Assembly (NCBI RefSeq): GCF_030272615.1
Contig: NC_081409.1
Location: 618,375,255 to 618,435,254 of the forward strand
Direction: 5' to 3'
Length of the DNA stretch: 60,000 nucleotides
Source: Cryptomeria japonica
Taxonomy: Eukaryota > Streptophyta > Pinopsida > Cupressales > Cupressaceae
The notes beneath the pieces are model-generated. The model saw nothing but the letters and a program-made list of their open reading frames with translations, ran no database searches and was not told where the DNA came from. A program made the position numbers and the translations under genes. Positions 46,642-55,993 of the stretch are shown here, piece by piece (the stretch's first letter is position 1; each line of letters starts with the position of its first letter).

Positions 46642-46795
46642 GTGATGTTGATTGGCAGCAATCTGGTATGCATTTACAAAGCTACTATTCATTTTGGATT
46701 GATGTGTTGGCGCTACTACTTAGGGGGAGTAGTCAGTTGTGTGGTTCAGTGGATTTATAATTTTTCTTTGATATTTATGTTATATTTTTGGCATT

Positions 46796-46996
46796 GATGT
46801 CAAAGGGGGAGAGATATATGTGAAAAACAGAGTCTAATAGGGATATCATTCATAGGGGGAGTTTGTTAACTTCATTGCAATATCATCTTATGGGAGATTG
46901 TTGGTTGTCTTCCTTTGGAGGAGACTTGTTTGGCATTTCTTGGCACTTGGATGTCTTTTCACATCTAGTGTTGCCATCAATGCCAAAGGGGAAGAT
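46796..46996 (+). promoter_or_regulatory. Multiple polypurine tracts of element A
   Basis: GATGTCAAAGGGGGAG (46796-46811), CATAGGGGGAG (near 46852) and GCCAAAGGGGAAGA ending at the 3' LTR start (46997). Several polypurine tracts before the 3' LTR are known from Sirevirus-type Copia elements. Confidence 0.75.
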
Positions 46997-47517
46997 TGTT
47001 GGCAAATTGGAAGAATTTATTATGTGTTGTATTTATTTTATGTTATTGATGGCAAGACTATCTGTTTTGGTTGTTTACTAGTTTCTGGTAGGTTCTAGTA
47101 GAGCAGTTGGATTATGATATTGATCTGGTATGCTCTGGTATGTTTCAGTTTGTGGAATTGGTTTGGATATGTCATTCATTCTATTCAAATGTGTATCACA
47201 ATCAGTTGGTTTGGGATTTGATGATTGGGGAGCTATCATTTGTTCTAGTAAGCCTTTTGGTCATCGGTAAGGGTTCTATCGGCAGAGCTTTGTTGAAGAC
47301 CTTTTGATGCATGTGATAAGTGGTGTTGGCATGTCTTCTAGATGGATTTTGGGATGTTGGTGGTTATATTTTTTGTGTTCCCGTTGATCGGTGGTGTTGG
47401 ATTTGGGTCTGGACCTAATGCTATCTTATTCGGCTATGTTATTGAAGGGTTTATGTAACGTGCTCGTGGATGATCCCGATGCATTTCTAGTTGGATCTAT
47501 TGATTAGATTATGTTGT
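46997..47517 (+). repeat. Element A 3' LTR, first part
   Basis: Starts TGTTGGCAAATTGGAAG and follows the A 5' LTR to TTGATTAGATTATGTTGT, where element B begins. The last five bases, GTTGT (47513-47517), are the left target-site copy of B. The open frames inside (for example 47107-47307) are LTR sequence, not genes. Confidence 0.9.
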
Positions 47518-48766
47518 TGTTGGCAATATGGATGAATTTATTATGTGTTGCATTGATGTCAATATTAGCTATTATGGTTGGTTACTAACAGACAGGTTTT
47601 GGTTACCTGTAGAAGATCTAGTGTTATCGGCAGAAAAGACTATTTGTTTGACACTTCCAGCATGTTTGGATCAATGGAGTATGTTTGGTTTTATGTGTTA
47701 CATTCTTCTGGAGCATGTTTTGGTCAGTTGGTATTCACTTGGTAATCGGATGCTATCACACACTCTTGTAAACCCTTACCGACATGAATTTAAGGTTTAA
47801 CCGGTAGAGCTTTCACTGAGAAATCTTGATAGGATGCATAAGTGGTGTTGGTGTGGCTTCTAGATGGAATTTAGGATGTTGAAGATGTTCTTTGATCGTG
47901 CCTCAACTGATTGAAGACATTGCTTTGGCGTGGTGGACCCAGAGTAGGTTTGGTGCCTATCTAGGTTATGGACCGGTATCATGTTAACGTGTTATCTACA
48001 TGTTATTGGGATGATTTATGGATTGGTTATTGTTGTTTTGGTCTTAAGATGACATGGCATATCATTGTAATATGGATACATGTAATGATCTTATTGTAAT
48101 ATCTTTTAGGTGGCCAAGCTAATTGGTTTAGGCCTTAGGGTTGGTATAAATTGATGTAAGATCTCATTTTAGATCATGTGTATGGATATGAAAAGATGCA
48201 TCATGGTCTTGGAATGCAATATCATATGTAAAGTATATTTGTTCGATCATAGGTGATAAAATTGAGATTAAGGAATAGGTCAAAGGCCTCCGGTATTGAG
48301 CTTAACTGGGACTATAATTAGGCATGGTAGATGCTATCTCTAGGAGTTTATTATTCTGGATTGTTGTCCATTTATCTTCAGGTGGTTATAACCTCTCTGT
48401 AGTTAGTGAGACTCTTTTGTAATGAGTAGTATGCTCTAAGCGGTGTGCCTTCTTGCATGTGCAAGCCCCTCATTGTATCACATAATTTCTGTAGAAGTAT
48501 CATCTGACTGTGGGTAGTCTTCCCATCATGGTTTTTTCCTTTCTGGGTTTTCTACGTACAAATCATGGTGTTATGTGGTATGGTTACATTTTTTTGATTA
48601 TCTGTTTCATTCTTAAGTTTTATTTCTTATCAGTATCTGGTTTTGCTATTCCAGTAGTTAATATTTATGTGATTCAGTTAAAGGTTATTAAGTGAATTAA
48701 TTGATATAATCTATCAACAACTGATTCACACCACCCCCTCTCAGTTATTCACCGGTTATCCTAACA
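47518..48766 (+). repeat. Element B 5' LTR
   Basis: TGTTGGCAATATGGATG...ATCCTAACA. TATAAA at 48145-48150 precedes TTGATGTAAGATCTC. GATTCACACCACCCCCTCTC replaces the pure C run of the related LTRs. Confidence 0.93.
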
Positions 48767-48768
48767 TT

Positions 48769-48780
48769 TGGTATCAAAGA
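48769..48780 (+). promoter_or_regulatory. Primer-binding site of element B (mutated)
   Basis: TGGTATCAAAGA, against TGGTATCAGAGC in A and E: changes after the seventh base would weaken pairing with Met-tRNA. Confidence 0.8.
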
Positions 48781-48824
48781 TTTGGTCCTCTTTTGCAGAA
48801 GCTTAACCACTTGAGGTAGATCCT

Positions 48825-50210
48825 ATGCCAACTAACACTTCTAATCCACCGACAACTATTTTCAAAAGAGAAATCCCTAAGCTTGATCGAAGAAATTATG
48901 GGATATGGAAAATCTGAATGGAGACTCATCTTAGATGTCTTGGCAAGGATATTTGGGAGATCACTAAGAAAGGATACACACCTTATGATGCAGCAATTGG
49001 CAATCCTACTCCCATAGACTTGGACAAGAATATTGAGAATGATTGCAGAGCTAGAGAAGCCCTCTTGTGTGCACTTACTGATCAGCAAATCATGAGATTG
49101 ACTAATAAATCATCAGCAAAGGTTATGTGGGATAAATTGAAAACTTTGAATGAAGGTGATCCTACTGTCAAAATTGCTAAACTTGATGGTTACCAGGTAA
49201 GATATGAAAACTTGAAGATGGAAGATAATGAAAGAATTATTGTGTTTATGGAAAGAGTAAATGAGATTGTTATGGGAATTCAATGTTGTGGAGGATCTCT
49301 GAGTGAAGATGAAATAGCTTCCAAAGTCTTGAGAGCCCTTCCACTGGCTTACAAGATGAAGGCAACTACAATTAATGAGCTGAGAGTAATGGTAAACACT
49401 TCAGTTAACAGAGACACTCTGATTTGGAAATTATCTTCTTTTGAGCTTGAAGAATTTGGATCTTCTGGAGCTGCAAAGTCCAAACTTGCTTTTCATGCAT
49501 CATTGTCATATTTCGGCAAAAGTGATTGGAAAGCCCTATATGCAAAAGAATTGGAAGATATGAGGAAAGAAGATGAAGAATTTGAGCAACTTGAAGCCTT
49601 ATTTGCTAGAAGAGTACCTAAAGCATCGACAGGAAGTAAGTATGAAGGAAGAGAACCTTTTAAATGTTTTGCATGTAATAAGATTGGTCATTTTGCATCT
49701 AGATGTCCTAAAAGGAATGAAATATTTGAAGAGAGAGTTAAGAAAACATTTAAGACTAATCAGAACAGATATAGATTCAAGAAAAGTAAACAATGCTACA
49801 CAGCGGATGAGGAAGGAGTAAGTGATGACTCTGAGGATGAACCGACAACACACTCTGCTAGTGGATCAAGCAATGGTAAGGAATGGGTGTTCTATATTTT
49901 AAAGGAAGATGAATCGAAACTAGATATCATGAATGAAGAAAAGGCCCTGACAGCAAAAGTTGAAGATAAGGATGAATGGGTAATTGATAGTGGATGCTCA
50001 CATCATATGACTAGAGATAAAATAAATTTTTTGTCCCTGCAAGAATACAATGGCAGTCAAGTCATATTTGGAGATGACAAAGCATGTATGATCAAAGGTA
50101 GAGGTATTATTTCTCTAGATGGAAAGCATAATACTGATAATGTCTATTATGTAGAAGGTTTAAAGCATAATATTTTGAGTGTTGGTCAATTGGTGGACAA
50201 GGGTTTCTAA
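48825..50210 (+). pseudogene. Element B gag and protease (nearly intact frame)
   Basis: ATG at 48825, then a single TGA at 48915-48917 where A has CAG (IQMETH), then 430 open codons to TAA at 50208-50210. The UBN2-type gag domain (DLDKNIENDCRAREALLCAL, KLDGYQVRYENLKMEDNE) is followed by an intact zinc knuckle CFACNKIGHFASRC near 49666, a basic stretch and the protease active site WVIDSGCSHHMT near 49978. The final stop lies where A reads on into integrase, so a one-base shift near 50205 ends the frame early. Gag would build the particle and the protease would cut the polyprotein. Confidence 0.9.
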
Positions 50211-51530
50211 CTCAATCTAAAGATAGAAAATACAAAATCATTAACAAAACTAGTTTGGAGATTGCAACCGGTACTCAAACTGGAGGTAATATCTTTCACT
50301 TGAATACTGTTAATAAGACATGTTTGATTGCTCATATTGATGAGAGTTGGTTATTGCATAAAAGGTTGTGTCATGTTAATTTTGATTGTATTGTTAAGAT
50401 CAGTTCAACTAAGGCAGTTAGAGATATACCTAAGATTATGAAGCCTCATAATCCGGTATGTAAGGAATGTCAATTGGGAAAGAAAGTTAGAACTTTTGTT
50501 AAGAGCATACATGATAAATCTAATGATGTGCTTGATTTGATTCACACTGACTTATGTGGTCTAGCAAGGACTAGAAGCTTTCAAGGTGATAGGTATTTCA
50601 TGCTGATTATTGATGACTATTCTAGAATGATGTGGGTGACTTTTCTAAGGGAGAAGTCTGAAGCCTTTGAGAAATTCAAGATCTTTAAAGCAAAGGTTGA
50701 AACAGAAACTGGATTGAAAATCAAATGTCTAAGATCAGATCAAGGTGGTGATTTCACTTCTCATGAATTTAACAGTTATTGTGAGACAAATGGAATTGGG
50801 AGACAGTTATCTGCACCTCGGACCCCTCGGCAGAATGGAGTAGTGGAAAGAAAGAACAAAACCATTTTGGATGCAACAAGATCTATGATGATGGAAGCCA
50901 AATTGCCTCACATCTACTGGAGAGAAGCAGTGAGCACAACAATCTACACATTCAATAGAGTTCACATCAAAGGTGAAATCGGTAAGACCCCTTATGAATT
51001 ATGGTTTGGACACACACCTACTGTTAAATATTTCAAAAATTGTGGAAGTAAATGCTATATCAAAAGGATGATTCAATTGGGAATTTTGATCCTAGATGTG
51101 ATGAAGGAATATTTCTTGGTTATTCAATTCAAAGAAAATCATATAGATGTTATAACAAAAGATTGCAGAAAATTATGGAGAGTGCTAATGTGAAAGTGGA
51201 TGAGCAATACAGAAATCAATCTATATCATATGATAGGGAATCATCAGTGGAAATGATCATAACTAAATCGGCAATGCCTCAACCGGTATAGGAAAATGAG
51301 ACAGTTACACCAGTACAATCAGAAAATTCAACTGTGATTGATGATCAGAGAAGTGAACCTGAAGTTCAAAAGACACCAAGGTATGTAAGATTAAATCATT
51401 CTAAAGATCAAATCATTAGAGATAGGAACAAGGGAGTTATGACAAGAAGAAGACTGACAAAAGAAGAGGTGTGTCTTATTTCTCAAATTGAACCGGCATC
51501 TGTTATTGAAGCTTGTAAAGATAAACATTA
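50211..51530 (+). pseudogene. Element B integrase region
   Basis: Open at 50255-51193 for 312 codons. The zinc-binding pre-integrase part has HKRLCH and CKEC. The catalytic core shows Asp in IHTDLCG, Asp in RSDQGGDF and Glu in NGVVERKN, the D-D-E triad, and IYWREAVSTTIYTFNRVH follows. A one-base loss near 51064 (ATCAAAAGGATG against ATCAAAAGAGATG in A) shifts the frame to 51052-51291 (NFDPRCDEGIFLGY). The linker to RT is acidic/basic and ends in TAG 51529-51531 at an expected Trp. Integrase would insert the cDNA and make the 5-bp duplication seen here. Confidence 0.9.
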
Positions 51531-51540
51531 GTTAAAGGCT

Positions 51541-53024
51541 ATGGAAGATGAATTAGATCAAATAGAGAAGAATGAGACTTGGACTTTAGTTCCTCAGCCT
51601 AAAAATAAGAATGTTATTGGAACTAAATGGGTTTTTAGGAATAAACTAAATGAGGATGGTCAAGTTGTAAGAAAAAAGGCTAGATTGGTTTGTAAAGGAT
51701 ATTCTCAAATGGACGGAATTTATTATGGTGAGACATTTGCGCCTGTAGCTAGAATTGAAGCTCTTAGACTATTTCTTGCCTATGCAACTTATAAGAACTA
51801 TAAGGTTTATCAAATAGATGTTAAATGTGCATTTTTGAATGGTGAACTTGAGGAAGAAGTATACATTGAACAACCTGATAGATTTTCACTAACAGATGAT
51901 AAAGATATGGTTTGCAGATTGAAGAAAGATTTATATCGATTGAAACAAGCTTGTAGAGCTTGGTATGCAAGGTTGGATAAATATATTTTGAACCTTGGTT
52001 TTACTAAAGGCAGTGCTGATAGTAATTTGTATTATAATATCACTGATGATGATATATTGATTATTGAAGTATTTTTTGATGATATCATTTTTGGAGGAGA
52101 AGATAAGTTGTGCATGGAATTCTCTAATAATATGAAGAATGAATTTGAAATGTCCATGATTGTGAGATGAGTTTTTTCTTAGGTTTGCAGATTACTCAAA
52201 CTGACAAAGGCATTTTTATCTGTCAAACTAAGTGTCTAAGGGAATTGTTGAAGAAGTTTGATATGGATAATTCCAAATCGGTAAGTACTCCTATAGTGAC
52301 AAGTGAGAAATTATCTATCAAAGATACATCTACACCAGTAAATTCAACAAGGTACATGTCTATGATTGGTGGTTTGTTATATCTAACTCATACTAGACTG
52401 GATATTATGAATGCAGTAAGTATTGTTTCAAGATATCAAAGTAATCCTTAAAAAAATCATGAATGTGTAGTAAAGAGGATATTCCGGTATTTGCAAGGAA
52501 CAACAAAATATGGCTTATGGTATTCTATAGATGATGATTTCACTTTATGTGCATATACTGATTCAGATTGGGCAAGAGATACCGATGATAGGGAGAGCAC
52601 TTTTGGTGGAACTTTCTTTCTTGGAAATAAATTGGTTTCATGGATCAACCAAAAATAGTCATGCATTTCTTTATCTACTGCAGAAGTTGAGTATGTTGCA
52701 GTAGCAACTAATTGCACTCAAGTCTTGTGGATGAAGAAAATGTTGAAGGATATCATGGTAAATTATAGTGAACCGGTAGTTATCTACTATGATAATTTTG
52801 TAGCTATTGACATGTCTAAGAATCCAGTATTTCACTCTAAGACTAAGCATATATCAATAAAGTATAACTTTCTAAAGGACAAGGGAGAAGAAAAGGAAGT
52901 CAAATTGGTTTATGTGAACACTATAGAACAAATTGCAAATATATTAACTAAACCTCTATTTAAGGAATCATTTGAGTATTCGAGAGACAGGTTAGGAGTT
53001 TCTCCCCCTCCGATAGAGACTTGA
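51541..53024 (+). pseudogene. Element B reverse transcriptase and RNase H
   Basis: The RT frame 51541-52170 has WVFRNKLNEDGQVVRKKARL, QIDVKCAFLNGELEEEVYIE and LDKYILNLGFTKGSADSNLY. The active site reads FFDD near 52075, where A has FVDD and most plant Copia elements YVDD. A small deletion near 52162 shifts the frame, which continues at 52167 (FFLGLQITQTDKGIFICQTK). TAA at 52449-52451 and TAG near 52657 interrupt the RNase H, whose DSDWARD, STAEVEYVAVATN and LTKP motifs are clear up to TGA 53022-53024. Together these would copy the RNA to DNA. Four to five lesions make this copy inactive. Confidence 0.9.
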
Positions 53025-53177
53025 TTGATGCAGTTTGTCATCAGTCTGGCACGTATTCTCAGAGATATTATTCATTCTGGCATTGATGAGTGGTGCTACT
53101 ACTTAGGAGGAGTACTTAGCTTTGAGATTCAGAGGTTTACATTCTTTCTTTGATATTTTTGTCAGATTTCTAGCATT

Positions 53178-53371
53178 GATGTCAAAGGGAGGGAGATATA
53201 GTGATGTGAAAAATAAATTCAGAACTTTATAGAGATATCATTCATAGGGGGAGAGTTATTGATATTCAAGAAATTGTTGGTTGTCTTCCATAGGGGGAGA
53301 CTTGTTTGGCATTTATTGGTACTTAGATGTTTTTCACATCTAGTGTTGCCATCATCGACAAAGGGGGAGAT
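53178..53371 (+). promoter_or_regulatory. Multiple polypurine tracts of element B
   Basis: GATGTCAAAGGGAGGGAG (53178-53195), CATAGGGGGAGAG (near 53246), CCATAGGGGGAGA (near 53289) and GACAAAGGGGGAGA next to the 3' LTR at 53372: four tracts in under 200 bp. Confidence 0.8.
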
Positions 53372-54635
53372 TGTTGGCAATATGGATGAATTGGTTATGT
53401 GTTGCATTGATGTTTTGTCATTGATGTCAACACTACCTATTATGGTTGGTTACCGGCAGATAGGTTTTGGTTACTGGTAGAAGATCTTGTGTTACTGACA
53501 TAAAGGACTATCTATTGGACACTTCCGACATGTTTGGATCAATGGAGTATGTTTGGTTTTATGTGTTACACTCTTTTGGAGCATGTTTTGGTTAGTTGGT
53601 ATTGACTTGGTAATTGGATGCTATCACACACTCTTGTAAACCCTTACCGACATGAGTTTAAGGTTTAACCAACAAATCTTTCACTGAGAAATATTGACAA
53701 GATGCATAAGTGGTGTTGGTGCGGCTTCTAGATGGAATTCAGGATGTTGAAGATGTTCTATTATTGTGCCTCAACTGATTGAAGACATTGCTTTGATGTG
53801 GTGGACCTAGATTAGGTCTGGTGCCTATCTAGGTGATGGACTAGTATCATGTTAATGTGTTATCTACACGTTACCGAGATGATTTATGGATTGGTTATTG
53901 TTGTTTTGGTCTTAAGCCGACATGGGATATCATTGTAATATGGATGTATGTAATGATCTTATTGTAATATCTTTTAGGTGGACAACCTAATTGGTTTAGG
54001 CCTAAGGGTTGGTATAAATTGATGTAAGATCTCATTGTAGATCATGTGTATGGGAATGAAAAGATGCATCGTGGTCTTGGAATGCAATATCATATGCGAA
54101 GGATATTTGGTCGATCATAGGTGATCGAATTGGGATTAAGGAAGAGGTCAAAGGCCTCTGATATTGAGCTTAACTAGGACTATAATCAGGCATGGTAGAT
54201 GATATCTCTAGCAATTCATTATTCTAGATTGTTGTCCATTTATCTTGAGGTGATTATAACCTCTCTGTAGTCAGTGAGACTCTTTTGTAATGAGCAGTAC
54301 GCTCTAGGTAGTGTTTCTTCCTGCATGTGCATGCCCCTCATTGTATCACATACTTTCTACAGAAGTATTAGCTGACTGTGGGTAGGCTTCCCATTGTGGT
54401 TTTTCCCTTTCTTGTTTTTACACGTACAAATCATGGTGTTATGTGGTATGGTTGCATTGTGTTGATTATTTGTTTCATTCTTAAGTTTTATTGCTTATCG
54501 GTATCTGGTTCTGCTATTCAGGTACTTAATGTTTATGTGATCCTGTTAAAGGTTATTAAGTGGATTAATTGATATAATCTGTCAACAATTGATTGACTCC
54601 CCCCACCTCTCAGTTGTTCATCGGTTATCCTAATA
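53372..54635 (+). repeat. Element B 3' LTR
   Basis: TGTTGGCAATATGGATG...ATCCTAATA, matching 47518-48766 with scattered substitutions and small insertions. TATAAA at 54013-54018. Confidence 0.93.
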
Positions 54636-55274
54636 GTTGTTTCGATCTTAGGACGACTTGGTTGATCATTGGATTGTGGGTTTATGTTATGAATTTATTG
54701 TATTATCTTTTAGGTGGCTGACCAAATTGTTTAGATCTTGGGTTATTATAATACGATGTAAGATCTCTTTGTAGATCATGGGCATATGGGCACATTCATG
54801 GGTTTATGGGATATGTGATTATATATGTGCGAATAAGGTTGTAATCATATACAGAGGTTTTGGTCAATCATAGGTGATCAAATTGGGTTTGTGTAAGAGG
54901 TTTAAGACCTCTGGTACTAAGCTTAACTAGAACTATATTCAGGCATAGGAGTTGCTATTCTTGCGGTTCGTTCTTCTTTCTGGATTGTATTCTAGATTTA
55001 TTTTGTAGTTAGTGAGGTTCCTTTTGTGATGATCAGTGCGCTCTAGGCTATTGGCCTTTCTGCATGTGTAGTACCCTCTTTATGTAATCACATACTTGCT
55101 GGAATTATCTGACTGTGGGTAGGCTTCCCACCATGGTTTATCCCTTTTGCTAGGTTTTCCACATACAAATCTTGGTGTTATCTTATCTAGATGGTTGGTA
55201 AATATTCTGTGGATTATATTTATGCTTAACTATTATATCTGCTATTCTAGTATCTGGTTTATGTATTCCGATAA
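54636..55274 (+). repeat. Right target copy of B and second part of the element A 3' LTR
   Basis: GTTGT at 54636-54640 is the right target-site copy of B. From 54641 (TTCGATCTTAGGACGACTTG) the sequence follows the A 5' LTR from TTCGGTCTTAGGCCAACTTG onwards to TTTATGTATTCCGATAA, where element C interrupts it. GATAA (55270-55274) is the expected left target copy of C. Confidence 0.88.
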
Positions 55275-55822
55275 TGTTAGCAACCCCTCAATTTCTCATT
55301 AAAATTTCAAGCTTGCGGTTTTCCCTATGGTGTGCCTTTTACTTTCTTTTTGGTCTTTGTATTTCCTCGCTTTAAACCTATGTCATTGAACCTTTAAGCA
55401 GTTAAAAAGGTTCAAGGTTCAAAGCACATTTTAGGTAATGTCTTTAGCAGTCTTTATCTTCACTAAAGAAAGTGTGTTGTTGTTATGTGTTTTGAACTCT
55501 GAACCTGTGAACCTTTTTGGTTCAAGGTTCAAAAGGTCCTTTTGTGTGAGTCGTGGCTATGTAATTTTATTTAACGAGCAAGTGTAAATGTGTTTAAGTC
55601 GGTATTGAACTTGAACCTTGAACCTTTTGTATTCTCGGTTCAATAGTTCAAAGTTCAGTCTTTTCACTTATTAGTTATCATTATTGTTGGTTCCCAGTAT
55701 TGTTTTGAGCTGCTAGTTCACTATCGTTTTCACTAAATGAACTTGAACCATTGAACTCCTTGTGAGATGGTTCAAGGTTCTAAAATTTCACTCTAAGTTG
55801 ATTCTAAGGATTTTTTATAACA
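55275..55822 (+). repeat. Element C 5' LTR (inferred)
   Basis: TGTTAGCAACCCC...TTATAACA, 548 bp, unlike the LTRs of A, B, D or E. It contains four palindromic clusters of GAACC/GGTTC, described separately. Confidence 0.65.
55386..55780. repeat. Four GAACC/GGTTC palindromes in the element C LTR
   Basis: Clusters at 55386-55415, 55490-55534, 55605-55657 and 55738-55780 each pair TTGAACC-type sequence with GGTTCAA-type sequence. The first has a 10-bp perfect stem (TTGAACCTTT/AAAGGTTCAA is near-perfect around a short loop). Centres are about 112, 119 and 128 bp apart. Confidence 0.8.
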
Positions 55823-55823
55823 C

Positions 55824-55837
55824 TGGAGGCAGCACGG
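55824..55837 (+). promoter_or_regulatory. Candidate primer-binding site of element C
   Basis: TGGAGGCAGCACGG begins one base after the LTR end. The TGG start is complementary to the CCA end of a tRNA; the matching tRNA is not one I can name. Confidence 0.45.
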
Positions 55838-55993
55838 TAAGAAGGAATATTCCTAGAATCTAAAAGTTTAAAATTCTAAATTTGGAAAGTAATTATGAGG
55901 ACATTAACTATTTGTGTGGAAGTGATGGGCAATTAAGAAAGTGTCGAGTTTTCAATCATATCACTATTATTTCACACATTTGAATGAATCATT

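Larger units (their letters stand above)
47518..54635 (+). mobile_element. Element B: Copia (Sirevirus-like) LTR retrotransposon inserted in A
   Basis: 7,118 bp with LTRs of 1,249 and 1,264 bp, inserted in the 3' LTR of A and flanked by an exact 5-bp duplication GTTGT (47513-47517 and 54636-54640). It has a Met-tRNA primer site (slightly changed), a nearly complete gag-pol and multiple polypurine tracts. The final CA of the 3' LTR has changed to TA (CCTAATA). It is clearly the same family as A, but its coding region has far fewer disruptions, in line with a later insertion. Confidence 0.95.
41125..55274 (+). mobile_element. Element A: Copia (Sirevirus-like) LTR retrotransposon, nested host
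   Basis: Element A has a 5' LTR (41125-42373), Met-tRNA primer site, decayed gag-pol (42430-46641), several polypurine tracts and a 3' LTR starting at 46997. That LTR is split twice: element B sits between 47517 and 54636, and element C between 55274 and a point beyond the window. The pieces 46997-47517 and 54641-55274 together match the 5' LTR from its start to about 42283, so only about 90 bp of the A LTR lie past the window. Five bases before the 5' LTR are AATGT (41120-41124); the matching copy is outside the window. Domain order (protease, integrase, RT, RNase H) is Copia. Confidence 0.92.

Noticed and set aside
47107-47800. Open frames in the LTRs of A and B
   Set aside because: They lie within LTR sequence that is repeated in other copies without conserving the frame.
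55386-55780. GAACC/GGTTC clusters as canonical heat-shock elements or as a CRISPR array
   Set aside because: The alternating five-base GAA/TTC spacing of heat-shock elements is not kept, and units are palindromic clusters of unequal length without uniform spacers, inside an LTR of a plant element.
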